From NCBI GenBank assembly GCA_951813545.1, contig OX638352.1, forward strand, positions 2,496,835 through 2,560,834: a stretch of 64,000 nucleotides of DNA. Reading direction: 5' to 3'. Positions 35,277 to 43,330 of the stretch are shown here, in pieces. This DNA comes from an uncultured Poribacteria bacterium (GTDB lineage Bacteria > Poribacteria > WGA-4E > WGA-3G). Positions within the stretch are counted from its first letter, which is position 1. Every line of letters starts with the position of its first letter. A program made the position numbers and the translations under genes. The notes under the pieces are model-generated. The model searched no databases, had not been told where the DNA came from, and saw nothing but the letters and a program-made list of their open reading frames with translations.

Positions 35277-35993
35277 TTACTTTCTGAATTGATTCAGGTA
35301 TTCTTCCAACTCAGCATCCCGCGGATCTAACTTATACGCTTCCTGATAATAATCGAGTGCTTTATCGGTTCGACCCACCTTCATATAAAATGAACCGAGG
35401 TTACGATACGCAACACTGTGCGTCGGTTTCAGGTCCAAAGCACGGATGTAGTGATCGCGGGCTCGCAACAGGAAGACTCTCGTTTGTCCAATCAGAATGT
35501 TCAGCGTCGTTTCATTTTCCCAACGTTGTCTATAGACCTCTCCACCGAGTTCTTTTGCCTCTTCCTCAATAGCATCAGCAACCGCATCATCTCGTGTTTT
35601 GAACGTGATGGCACCGGAACCTGTTTTATCAATAGCGAGTTTGAGTTCTGTGACCGCTTGGTCAACGGATTCCCCTCTCAACTCCTGCTCCCATGAGGGC
35701 CAACTCGGTCCAGCGTATTTGAGACCTTGCTCGTAGTAGACGGTGCCGAGGTCGTTATAGATTTCAGCGTTTTCGGGACGCATCTTTAACGCCGTGCTGT
35801 AGAGTTCAATGGCTTGTTGATATTTCCCCGCGCTGAACGCGTCGGTGGCGTGTGTGCGGATCTGTTTGAACTCTTCACTTTCCAAATTGACAGCGATTCC
35901 CAATTCTGACTTGTCTTTGCCAAAAAAGTACATACCACCAATTAGCAAGATAGCAAGGCAAACAGCAATAAGTGTCGGTAGTTGCAATTTCAT
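35277..35993 (-). CDS. Membrane-anchored TPR protein
   Basis: This 238-residue protein has one N-terminal membrane segment (about residues 7-24, LIAVCLAILLIGGMYFFG) and then TPR units: SAGKYQQAIELYSTALKMRPENAEIYNDLGTVYYEQG (about residues 54-90) and HYIRALDLKPTHSVAYRNLGSFYMKVGRTDKALDYYQEAYKLDP near the C end. It is probably a periplasmic or inner-membrane scaffold. It precedes the cyclase gene on the same strand, separated by a family E repeat. Confidence 0.8.
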   Translation of the reverse strand: MKLQLPTLIAVCLAILLIGGMYFFGKDKSELGIAVNLESEEFKQIRTHATDAFSAGKYQQAIELYSTALKMRPENAEIYNDLGTVYYEQGLKYAGPSWPSWEQELRGESVDQAVTELKLAIDKTGSGAITFKTRDDAVADAIEEEAKELGGEVYRQRWENETTLNILIGQTRVFLLRARDHYIRALDLKPTHSVAYRNLGSFYMKVGRTDKALDYYQEAYKLDPRDAELEEYLNQFRK

Positions 35994-36000
35994 TTTTTTA

Positions 36001-36169
36001 GTGGCTATCGGAAACCATCGGCTGTCGGCTGTCAGTGGCTATCGGCAAGGGCGGCTATCAGCAAAGAGGGAGAGGTTTCCATCTTCTCTTGGTTTCCGAC
36101 TGCTTCTTTGCCGATTGCTATTCCTTTGCTGATTGCTGACTGCCGACTGCTGACGGCTGATTGCTATTC
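36001..36169. repeat. Family E repeat, longest copy
   Basis: About 170 bases of alternating GGCTATCGG, GTCGGCTGTCAG, TTTGCCGATTGC and CTGACTGCCGACTGCTGACGG blocks. The first half reads as the complement of the second, around an AGAGGTTTCC...TTGGTTTCC centre. It fills most of the 307-base gap between the DegP-like and TPR genes. The remainder (36170-36300) holds GTTACTGTTAACTG-like simple repeats and nothing else recognisable. Confidence 0.65.
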
Positions 36170-36300
36170 CTCTGATGATTGTTCTGTAACATCTACCCCA
36201 ACTTGGAGTACTCCAAGAACTGGTAAATTGTTACATCAAAACCTCTTACTTAACTGAAAACTGATAACTGTTAACTGTTAACTGATGACTATAAAAACAC

Positions 36301-37740
36301 TTATCTCCGCCGATTGTTTCTATTAAAAGTAACAGGAATGGCTCTGTGGACACCGTCTCGCTCAAAATAGATTTCCGTCCTACTTTGGTCGCGGATATAA
36401 TCATCCACAATTTTAAAAATTTCAAGTGAATGAATTTGGGTGTCGTCAATTCGGTAAATAAAATCCCCGCGCCTCAGCGCGTTCGCCAATCCACTGTCTT
36501 TTTCAATGTGCGTGACAATAACACCGGGCTGCTGATATTTACGTGCCATCTCTTTGTCAGGTTGAGCAACCGTTAAACCCCATCCGGATGGTGTGTAACG
36601 CCATTGTAGGGTTTTCAGTGTAAATTCAGTCTGCCGCCTTTTACCACGTCGGATGAACTCGCACTGGACAGGTTGATTGAGCGGAAGCAGACGCGTGAGC
36701 GCGTCAAAATCCCCTTCGCTCTTTATCCGCTGTCCTGAAATGGCTACAATGACATCCCCCCGTTTAATACCCGCGTCAGCAATAGGACCCCGTTTCTCTA
36801 TTTCTGATACCAAAACCCCGGTGTTGAGCGATATCGACAACTTCTCTGCCAGTTCCTCGGTTATAGGCTGCACTTCCACGGCAAGGTCCGGTGGAATAAC
36901 GCTGCCATACTCGGTAATCTGTTCGAGGACCTTTCTCGCCTTGTTGACCGGAATGGCGAAGCCGACACCTTGTGAACCACCGCTGGTCGAACGGAGGACA
37001 GTGTTTATACCAATAAGCTGCCCGTGTATGTTTACCAATGCACCACCACTGTTCCCCATATTAATCGAAGCGTCTGTCTGAATCAGATCTTCATAATACC
37101 GATTATCGACGGTCAGGGCGCGCTGCGTGGCACTCACAATACCAGCCGTGACCGTGGGTTGGGCATCGCCGATTGATAATCCAAAAGGGTTTCCGATCGC
37201 AACTGCCCATTCACCTATCAAAAGGGATGCTGAATCTCCCCATTCAATCTCTGGCAAGGGAACCTTGTCTGTATCAACCTTCAAAAGTGCAAGATCTGAA
37301 ATATAGTCGTATCCGACGACTTGTGCCGCAAATTCCCGCCCATCAGATAGCGTGACAGTGATGCTATCTGCATCCTCGATAACATGATGGTTTGTAAGAA
37401 TATATCCTTTTTTATCTACAATGACCCCAGAACCAACTTCTCGAAAAGAACGCCGACGCGGGGACGTAATTCCACCCCAAGACAACTCATCAAAGGTAAT
37501 TTGCCTCTCACGGATGGCACTTATATTCACAACTGCGGGACTCGCATTTGCCACTGCTGTGACAATTGCTGTGCGCCGCGATGCTGTGACCGCATCTTGT
37601 GCAGCCGCCCTACTGAATTCCGCACTATGGGCATGATGACAAAACGCGCTTACAAGTATTGAGGCAATCAATGACAGCAGGGCAATATGGCTATAGCGAT
37701 AACGTGAATGTATCATAATCCGTTTTGACAAATCTGGCAA
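36301..37740 (-). CDS. DegP/HtrA-family serine protease with two PDZ domains
   Basis: This 479-residue periplasmic protease has a signal peptide ending near AHSA (residue 40). The catalytic triad is visible: H119 in LTNHHV, D149 in ISDLALL, and S231 in GNSGG. Two PDZ domains follow at about residues 285-370 and 385-470 (the first starts SLNTGVLVSEIEKRGPIADAG). HtrA proteases degrade or refold damaged envelope proteins. The stand-alone gene has a 190-base upstream gap without a clear promoter. Family call certain; specific paralogue (DegP, DegQ or DegS type) not determined. Confidence 0.94.
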   Translation of the reverse strand: MPDLSKRIMIHSRYRYSHIALLSLIASILVSAFCHHAHSAEFSRAAAQDAVTASRRTAIVTAVANASPAVVNISAIRERQITFDELSWGGITSPRRRSFREVGSGVIVDKKGYILTNHHVIEDADSITVTLSDGREFAAQVVGYDYISDLALLKVDTDKVPLPEIEWGDSASLLIGEWAVAIGNPFGLSIGDAQPTVTAGIVSATQRALTVDNRYYEDLIQTDASINMGNSGGALVNIHGQLIGINTVLRSTSGGSQGVGFAIPVNKARKVLEQITEYGSVIPPDLAVEVQPITEELAEKLSISLNTGVLVSEIEKRGPIADAGIKRGDVIVAISGQRIKSEGDFDALTRLLPLNQPVQCEFIRRGKRRQTEFTLKTLQWRYTPSGWGLTVAQPDKEMARKYQQPGVIVTHIEKDSGLANALRRGDFIYRIDDTQIHSLEIFKIVDDYIRDQSRTEIYFERDGVHRAIPVTFNRNNRRR

Positions 37741-37932
37741 GGATCCAAAACTTACTTACCAGAACTATTTAGTTTTCCAGTTTGGAAACCTATTTTCAAT
37801 GCAAATCCTTGCTACCGATACGCGGAGAACCGCTTGTAGCATAGGAGACCGTTGGTTTCCTGTGCATCAATTAGCGCAACCTAACAGGATACCCTACAAA
37901 AGAGAAAATTAAACGAACCTGCTTACTTACTA

Positions 37933-39312
37933 TCAGCTTGTCAACTTGAGCGAGATCCGATAACCTTCTAACCCCGGATCAGTATCAACGATTTCTTGAA
38001 CCGTCGCTGCGTCCCGCCGTTTAGCCGGAAAATCGTCCGCGTTCGCACATCGGAGCGCAACTCTGGCACCGATTGCACTGGCAGCGCGTAAATTCTTCAA
38101 TTCCACTTTATCTAACGTATCGTAGGCAGTATGACCGAACCCTCTACCTCCGGGAGGTGCCTCTGGGTCACCGATATGGCTTGAAGGCACACCTTTGAGA
38201 AAAAATGGAAAATGGTCAGAGTAAGAATGCACCTTTTGCCCAACCGGCATTTCAGCATGCATCTGTTCGCGCGCGTCGTTAAAAAAAGGTCCCAATGCGT
38301 CCCAATGATGGAGGACGATGCCTTTACGGCTCGCACCGCCTGCTGCATCCATATTAAGCATAAACCGAATATTATCTAACTCCGAAGCATGCGCATCGAC
38401 ATAACGAAACGCACCCGTAAGCCCGATTTCTTCCGTACCAAAGGCGATGAACCGGACGGTGCGCCTGAGCGAATCACCAGCGTAGGTAGATAGGACACGC
38501 GCCGCTTCTATGACGGATACCATTCCAGAGGCAGGATCGTGCGCACCTTGCGAAATATCGTGTCCGTCGTAATGGCAACCAACAACCACCATCTCTTCGC
38601 TGTTTTCACGTCCCGGTAAATCTGCGACGACGTTCCATGAAGTCCGGGGTTCGTTGACATCCGTTGTCTGAAGTTTCAGCGTCACCTTCCCATTTCCCCG
38701 TGCCATCAACCGCGCCAAGAATTCGCCATCCTCCTTACAAACGGATATACCGGGGATAGGCGCAGGTCTATTGTTTTGAAGACTTCCCGTCTCAGGACCG
38801 ACGCCGGGATGTTCACTCACAAAAATGAATCCACTTGCCCCAGCGAGCACAGCGCGTTCAAATTTCTCCTTGCGATGTACCCATCTTCCGAGGTCAGGGG
38901 GTGAGGAACTCTTTGCCATAACCAGTTTATCGGTCGCGGTCCCACCAAGGGCACTATATTCGTCAGGGCTTCCATAGCCAGCAGAGACAAGCTCGGTGGT
39001 CATATCGCCAGCGGGGCAATATGGAAGCGAAATGCAATGTAACGTTCGACGAATCGGTTCAATAACCTCAAGCGTCGCCGTGCCACGCGTCCAACCCGCA
39101 TAAGGATAATCCTCAAGTCTAACGTTTTGAAGTCCATATCGTTTGAAGCAGTCTGCGATGAAGTTCGCAGCCTCATACTCCTCCGGCGTTCCGGCGAACC
39201 GAGCACCGTATTCATCACATAAGACTGTTAGATTGTCCATCACTTCTTGCGAAGTATAGATATCACCGACCATCTGTTGGTCGAGCTGCAAATAAGGGTT
39301 CGTCTTGCTCAT
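37933..39312 (-). CDS. M28-family zinc aminopeptidase
   Basis: This 459-residue peptidase has the two-zinc M28 fold with an inserted PA domain at about residues 120-220. Ligands and catalytic residues: VGCHYDGHDISQGAHDPASG (about residues 247-266), the catalytic Glu pair in FGTEEIG (about residue 294), Asp in MLNMDAAGG, and the last His in GFGHTAYDTLDKV (about residue 402). No signal peptide is visible, so it may be cytoplasmic. Its start overlaps the end of the Crp-type regulator gene by 50 bases, an unusually long overlap; an internal Met at residue 14 would cut it to 11 bases. Confidence 0.9.
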   Translation of the reverse strand: MSKTNPYLQLDQQMVGDIYTSQEVMDNLTVLCDEYGARFAGTPEEYEAANFIADCFKRYGLQNVRLEDYPYAGWTRGTATLEVIEPIRRTLHCISLPYCPAGDMTTELVSAGYGSPDEYSALGGTATDKLVMAKSSSPPDLGRWVHRKEKFERAVLAGASGFIFVSEHPGVGPETGSLQNNRPAPIPGISVCKEDGEFLARLMARGNGKVTLKLQTTDVNEPRTSWNVVADLPGRENSEEMVVVGCHYDGHDISQGAHDPASGMVSVIEAARVLSTYAGDSLRRTVRFIAFGTEEIGLTGAFRYVDAHASELDNIRFMLNMDAAGGASRKGIVLHHWDALGPFFNDAREQMHAEMPVGQKVHSYSDHFPFFLKGVPSSHIGDPEAPPGGRGFGHTAYDTLDKVELKNLRAASAIGARVALRCANADDFPAKRRDAATVQEIVDTDPGLEGYRISLKLTS

Positions 39313-40141
39313 AAGTTTGGGTGTTCTCTTGACTTTCGATAGTTTTGGGCGGTAGCGTTTTCATCCTTGCGTTGGCAATCTTTTTTAGGTGCCATGGGTC
39401 AAGTATCTGGATTCGCCGATACCGCTTCTCTATTATTCCATGCTGTTTAAACTGATTTAGGAGTGCTTCCATGTTCTCAACCGAGCTGCCGATGAATCGC
39501 GCCAACTTCCTTGTCGAAAGTTTATGTAGCGTGCACTGCGAACCGTGCGCTACCTTCTCGCGACCCTGTCTCGGTGCGTCGGCGTAGTTTTGTAGCAGTA
39601 GGGCGAGCCGCGATGCAGGACTTCGGAACGCAATGTTTAGCAGAGGGTTTGTCATCCTCGGACGCGATTTCCGACACGATGTCACGAGATTAACATTCCC
39701 TGATTCCGCTGAACGCCAGTTTAAATACCGCTTCACAAGACTGCCAAATGTTTTCCGTGGTGGCATCGCTAAATGCGGTTTCCGTTTCAAAAAAAACTGG
39801 AAGTTTTTCGCAGTGACAACCCCGACAGTCGCCTCTGTAAGCACCTCAGCAGTGACGTTCCGATGTGCGTTACTCTCCTCCCATCGAACTGCTCCAAAAA
39901 TCTCACCGGGCTCCAACACATCTAAGGTGATAGCCTCACCTTCAGGCGGTGTTTCATAGATTTTGACGCGTCCCTCCTTCAGCAAGTAGACCCCTTCGGT
40001 AGAAATAGCGTCTTCATGTTTCAGTTGTTTGAAGGTCGTTATCCGTGCGAGAGCGTTTGCGTCGTCCTCAGCGAGGTCACGGAAGATGTCTATCTGTTTC
40101 ACGCACCAGAATCTTTCTGGAATTTTTTGTTGTGTCACCAT
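39263..40141 (-). CDS. Crp/Fnr-family transcription regulator
   Basis: This 292-residue regulator has an N-terminal cyclic-nucleotide-binding-type domain (FRDLAEDDANALARITTFKQ at the start, VYLLKEGRVKIYE, and LEPGEIFGAVRW near residues 93-104) and a C-terminal winged helix with STRKLARFIGSSVENMEALLNQFKQHGIIE (about residues 210-240). The usual ERA/RTS cAMP-binding motif is not obvious, so its ligand could differ. A tail of about 40 residues extends beyond the normal length and overlaps the peptidase gene. A promoter lies upstream at 40238-40266. Confidence 0.9.
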   Translation of the reverse strand: MVTQQKIPERFWCVKQIDIFRDLAEDDANALARITTFKQLKHEDAISTEGVYLLKEGRVKIYETPPEGEAITLDVLEPGEIFGAVRWEESNAHRNVTAEVLTEATVGVVTAKNFQFFLKRKPHLAMPPRKTFGSLVKRYLNWRSAESGNVNLVTSCRKSRPRMTNPLLNIAFRSPASRLALLLQNYADAPRQGREKVAHGSQCTLHKLSTRKLARFIGSSVENMEALLNQFKQHGIIEKRYRRIQILDPWHLKKIANARMKTLPPKTIESQENTQTYEQDEPLFAARPTDGR

Positions 40142-40237
40142 ACTATGATCGTCCCGTCAATTTCTGGTTAAACGTGTGTTCTTCTGGTGTTATAGACCAC
40201 GATCACCCGCCAGAGGTTTCGGTCTTCTTTGTCCTTA

Positions 40238-40266
40238 ATTATACCAATATCTTGTGGATAAATCAA
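40238..40266 (-). promoter_or_regulatory. Promoter of the Crp-type regulator gene
   Basis: On the minus strand, TTGATT (40266-40261) and a perfect TATAAT (40243-40238) are 17 bases apart, with an extended -10 TGG just before TATAAT. Transcription would start near 40231, about 90 bases before the ATG. Confidence 0.6.
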
Positions 40267-40290
40267 GGAAAATATGGTTGGGACTTTCTC

Positions 40291-40374
40291 TTCTGTAGGA
40301 GGGATCTCCGAATCCTGTGGAAACACCCAAGCAAAAACATTCCCTCTTCTGTAGGAGCGACCTCTCAGTCGCGA
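40291..40374 (+). repeat. Family D short repeats (TGTAGGAG units)
   Basis: TTCTGTAGGAGGGATCTCCG and TTCTGTAGGAGCGACCTCTC occur in tandem, separated by GAAACACCCAAGCAAAAAC (40320-40338), which reappears exactly at 58881-58899. A fragment, CTGTAGGAGCGGTCT, is at 3015. They fill part of the 356-base gap 40142-40497, which otherwise holds only the promoter above and a short AT-rich stretch. Confidence 0.5.
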
Positions 40375-40497
40375 TACTCCATAAACTGAATGGCTTTGGA
40401 TTAGGAATAGAGGAGTGTTGATAAAAATAGCGGAGGGATGGTGTTGTGGTCGGAGGTAATTATCTTAACGAGCAATGAATCGCACTACTACGAACTA

Positions 40498-41322
40498 CTA
40501 CGAACCGGCGTTTGATTGTGCTTCACCACTACTTGCTTGGTGCATTTGTTCTGCTTCTCGAACTGCATTGCGCAACCGTCTTTTCAAACTATTATGGTCA
40601 CGGGTGTTCACTAGCTGCCAGACTACTCTTGAGAGATACAATCTGATTTCGTCCTTTGAAATACTTTTACCGACCGTATTACTTATCAAACGTCTCATAA
40701 TGCCAAACGCGAAGTGTCCGCGGAGTAAGTCGATAAAACGATGATCCATTAAATATTTTTCAACCAAATTTTTTGCTTCATCAATACTTTGTACGTGAAT
40801 ACCCTTAATAGCCTCCACTTGCTGTTTTTGAATCTCGTTGTCTCGGAAATCTTCCTTGAAAAAGCGATCTGGGTTCCGAAAAAATGTCATCTGTCCTGTT
40901 TTTGAACGCTGATGTGCTACGTCAAATATGAGTAAATCCTTAAATTTTACTTCAATCTTCTCAGTAAAATCCGTAAATTCGCTGCTTGATAAAGGTTCTT
41001 TCAAACTATCTTCTGAATGAGCCCGGTCGTGACAAAACTGCTTTATTGGTTCTTTTTCAAAAAGATAGTTTTCAAATGAATACCTATGCAACCAAACTAC
41101 TCGTCTATGTTTACTCCGTTTCTGCGTTAAAATCTCATAATCTCCATCGAGGACAACAACATAAGGAAGGTCTTTTTCTACAAGTCCGTCCACTAATTTC
41201 GCGTATTCTTTATCTCCACCTCGTGCTTTCAGATGGCAATTGTAGTTTTGTAGAACTTCCTCATAAAAAGGAATATCACTATAGCCTTCAACATGGACAA
41301 GTGTTTTTGGAAGAGAACTCAT
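40498..41322 (-). CDS. DUF4435/OLD-type TOPRIM protein, orphan
   Basis: This 274-residue protein has the TOPRIM features of DUF4435: LVHVEGYSDIPFYEEVL (about residues 8-24, catalytic Glu) and VVVLDGDYEIL (about residues 53-63, D-x-D), followed by HRYSFENYLFE (about residue 80). DUF4435 is the AriB effector of PARIS phage-defence systems, where it pairs with an AAA ATPase. No ATPase adjoins it here; the ATPase at 196-1347 is 39 kb away and has its own partner. The protein lies in the mobile-element island. The TOPRIM call is good; the biological role is open. Confidence 0.75.
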   Translation of the reverse strand: MSSLPKTLVHVEGYSDIPFYEEVLQNYNCHLKARGGDKEYAKLVDGLVEKDLPYVVVLDGDYEILTQKRSKHRRVVWLHRYSFENYLFEKEPIKQFCHDRAHSEDSLKEPLSSSEFTDFTEKIEVKFKDLLIFDVAHQRSKTGQMTFFRNPDRFFKEDFRDNEIQKQQVEAIKGIHVQSIDEAKNLVEKYLMDHRFIDLLRGHFAFGIMRRLISNTVGKSISKDEIRLYLSRVVWQLVNTRDHNSLKRRLRNAVREAEQMHQASSGEAQSNAGS

Positions 41323-41384
41323 AGCGCGTACTCGCTATGAGTTCATTAACAAACTCCACGTTGTTGTTTTCGGGAGATACTTAT

Positions 41385-41561
41385 TCATTCTTTTTCGCGT
41401 TCATCCGGCTCAAAGGGCAAATCGAACTTTACAGGTATTTTCCCTTCTTCAATTGACTGACGCAGTACCTCAATGTTTTCATGAGTCAGATGTTGTGATT
41501 TTTCTATTGCCTTGATTAGGTGTTGTGCAAAAGGTAGCTTGTTCGTGATCTGTTTCCTCAA
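41385..41561 (-). CDS. Small hypothetical protein (58 residues) after the broken toxin gene
   Basis: This frame starts at a TTG three bases after the toxin stop codon and ends 62 bases before the DUF4435 gene. It encodes MRKQITNKLPFAQHLIKAIE and onward to a C end FDLPFEPDEREKE, a charged, amphipathic helix-rich sequence that looks protein-like. No ribosome site is visible. It could be a third gene of the former toxin operon or a chance frame. Confidence 0.4.
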   Translation of the reverse strand: MRKQITNKLPFAQHLIKAIEKSQHLTHENIEVLRQSIEEGKIPVKFDLPFEPDEREKE

Positions 41562-41564
41562 TTA

Positions 41565-41651
41565 TCAATGCAATTCAACGAAGTCCCTAAGCACAATTAC
41601 GGTGAACCCATAGACTTCTAGTTTTTTCAGACCTTTGTCGTTAGTAACAAA
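41565..41651 (-). pseudogene. 3' fragment of a PIN-domain toxin gene
   Basis: Encodes the C-terminal end VTNDKGLKKLEVYGFTVIVL and a short tail before a stop at 41565. TND followed by a hydrophobic strand is the usual end of a PIN domain. The fragment is cut at 41651 by the IS150-type element. Removing that element and one AAA target copy joins it in frame to the middle fragment at 42894-43202. Confidence 0.85.
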
Positions 41652-41730
41652 TGTACTGCCTACGGTTTTTTAGACCACTCCCTAAAGGAAGATTGTGCTA
41701 CAATAACAATCTCATTGAAAGGAGTATCCG

Positions 41731-42015
41731 ATGGCCAAACGAAGACGATTTACCCCTAAGTTTAAAGCAGAAGTTGTGCTTGAAGCCCTCAGCGGTGAAA
41801 GTTCACAAGCGGAGTTGTGTCGACGCTATAACCTCAGCGAAAACCAAGTCTCAACGTGGAAACGCCAACTTCTTGAAAATGTCGAAACCTTCTTTGAATC
41901 TACAGATAAGCAGTCAAGCGAGTCAGCGGAGCGGATCGTTCAACTTGAGCAACTCGTTGGCCGGTTGACATTGGCGTTGGAGATTGAAAAAAAAGCATCG
42001 ACTTTGTTGGATTGA
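41731..42015 (+). CDS. IS3-family transposase OrfA
   Basis: This 94-residue protein has the helix-turn-helix of IS3 OrfA proteins (RRRFTPKFKAEVVLEALSGE, then QAELCRRYNLSENQVSTWKRQL) and a coiled-coil end. It binds the element ends. It lies in the frame one base ahead of orfB. Normally a -1 frameshift joins both into the active transposase; here orfB's frame is closed by a TGA at 42030, so a fused product would need a slip between 42015 and 42030. Confidence 0.88.
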   Translation: MAKRRRFTPKFKAEVVLEALSGESSQAELCRRYNLSENQVSTWKRQLLENVETFFESTDKQSSESAERIVQLEQLVGRLTLALEIEKKASTLLD

Positions 42016-42047
42016 ATCCATCTGAACAGTGATGCCTCATTGAGACG

Positions 42048-42854
42048 TTGCGTAAGGAGTATTCGGTGCGACAGATTTGTGAGGTGCTGGGTTTCAACAA
42101 GAGCACCCTCTATTATCAACCGAAAATTGACCCGCGTGAAGAAGTCCTACGCGATAAAATAGAGCAGTTAGCAGCGGCGTATCCGACGTACGGGTATCGG
42201 CGTATCACCGAGGTGCTGATGCGTCAGGGATACAGCGTTGGGCATAGACGCATTGCCCGATTGATGAAAGAAGAAAATCTTTCGGTTTCCGTCAAACGGG
42301 TTTCCTGTCAAACGACAAGCTCCTTTGAAGGTCCACAGCCCTGGGGCAATAGAGTTCAGAACCTTGAGGTCTCTCGACAAGATCAGGTCTGGGTTGGCGA
42401 TATTACCTACGTCCGTCTCAAGGAACGCTTCGTCTATGTCGCTCTGCTCATGGATGTCTTCACTCGCATGATAAGAGGATGACATCTGAGTCAACATTTG
42501 ACGCAATCTTTGACTTTGAAACCCTTGGAGGAAGCCTTATGCCGAAGGGTGCCAGAGATCCACCATTCCGATCAAGGTGTACAATATCTTTCAAATGCGT
42601 ATCTCTCGGTGCTCAAAACGCACGATATTGAGATTTCGATAGCTCGGAGAGGGTGTCCTTGGGAGAACGGATCTGCTGAAAGACTCATCCGAACCCTCAA
42701 GGAGGAAGAAGTTCACCTCAACGACTATCAGGACATTCATGAAGCAAGAGATGGCATTGGTCATTTTATCACACAGGTGTATCATCAGAAACGCCCACAT
42801 GCGGCGTTAGGGTATTTGACGCCTATCGAATTTCAACGAAAAACCTTATCTTAA
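42048..42854 (+). pseudogene. IS3-family transposase OrfB, interrupted by a TGA codon
   Basis: The frame from TTG 42048 encodes the DDE integrase: VWVGDITYVR (first Asp), HHSDQGVQY (second Asp) and ENGSAERLIRTLKEEEV (Glu). At 42480-42482 a TGA follows MIRG, where related transposases have Trp (RGW). A single TGG-to-TGA change explains it, because the same frame continues intact to 42854. The element therefore probably cannot move on its own. Confidence 0.88.
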
Positions 42855-42893
42855 CTTTGCGTAATTGTGGTCTAAATAAGCGTATGCACTACA

Positions 42894-43202
42894 AAATACA
42901 TCGCAATCATTCTCTAACGCTGTTGCAACGATTAAAGCATCAGGAGTTGGAACACTTGGATATTGTGAGCGAAGTTTACCCGCTCGTTCTGCTATCTCAT
43001 AGTTAATTTCAAGGATTTGAATTGGTAATGAGGAGAGAAACTGCTTAAAACCTTCAACATCTATTACCTTTTCGTCTACGAGTGGTTTCGCTACAAATTC
43101 AGTTATTGATATCACCGAGAGGAAACCTCTAATGTTTTCATCAACGATATCCTGAAATATTTCCTCTGCTATGAGATTGTAAGGCTCAACCCCTTCAAGG
43201 TG
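42894..43202 (-). pseudogene. Middle fragment of the PIN-domain toxin gene
   Basis: Encodes HLEGVEPYNLIAEEIFQDIV and on through ISITEFVAKPLVDEK to PDALIVATALENDCDVF, the central body of a PIN toxin with acidic residues Glu (ITEF) and Asp (PDALI). The gene has no start of its own here; the frame continues upstream only into the TnpB element. The 3' end is cut at 42894 by the IS150-type element and the 5' end at 43202 by the TnpB element. Confidence 0.85.
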
Positions 43203-43330
43203 ATAGCACCCACACCCTAAAGGGTGGGACTTCGGTTTCATAGCGACTGCGGTTTTCCGATAAGGTCAACCGTCTGAATGTCGCTCCACCCGCGGGCAAT
43301 TGTCTGTATATTGAACAGATTTATCGTGTA
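43203..43330 (-). ncRNA. Probable omega RNA (reRNA) 3' part of the TnpB element
   Basis: TnpB proteins are guided by an RNA that comes from the end of tnpB and the right end of the element, and whose guide is the adjoining flanking DNA. Here the right end carries a stem CCCACCCTTTAGGGTGTGGG at about 43205-43229. The guide would start at 43202 with CACCTTGAAGGGGTTGAGCC. The 5' limit inside tnpB is not determined. Confidence 0.45.

Larger units (their letters stand above)
41652..42893 (+). mobile_element. IS150-type insertion sequence (IS3 family)
   Basis: A 1242-base element with imperfect terminal inverted repeats of about 27 bases. The left end starts TGTACTGCCTACGG and the right end (reversed) TGTAGTGCATACGC, both continuing to TTTAGACCAC. 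TGTA ends are typical of the IS150 group. It is flanked by the direct repeat AAA (41649-41651 and 42894-42896). It encodes orfA and an orfB with a stop codon in frame, and it lies inside a PIN toxin gene in the opposite orientation. Confidence 0.88.

Noticed and set aside
36001..36300. The repeated GTCAGC/TGACTGC blocks looked at first like a CRISPR-type array.
   Set aside because: The units have no constant length, no unique spacers, no leader and no cas genes nearby; they fit a dispersed quasi-palindrome better.
196..41322. A complete PARIS-like system made of the ATPase at 196 and the DUF4435 protein at 40498.
   Set aside because: The two genes are about 39 kb apart, and the ATPase has its own overlapping partner gene.
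42048..42854. TGA read as Trp in this organism, which would make orfB intact.
   Set aside because: Many genes here use TGA as their natural stop and TGG for Trp at conserved positions; a single mutation in the IS is simpler.
41667..42874. TTTAGACCAC taken as the outer ends of the IS150-type element.
   Set aside because: The similarity continues outward to TGTA on both sides, and only the wider borders give a target duplication and restore the toxin frame.
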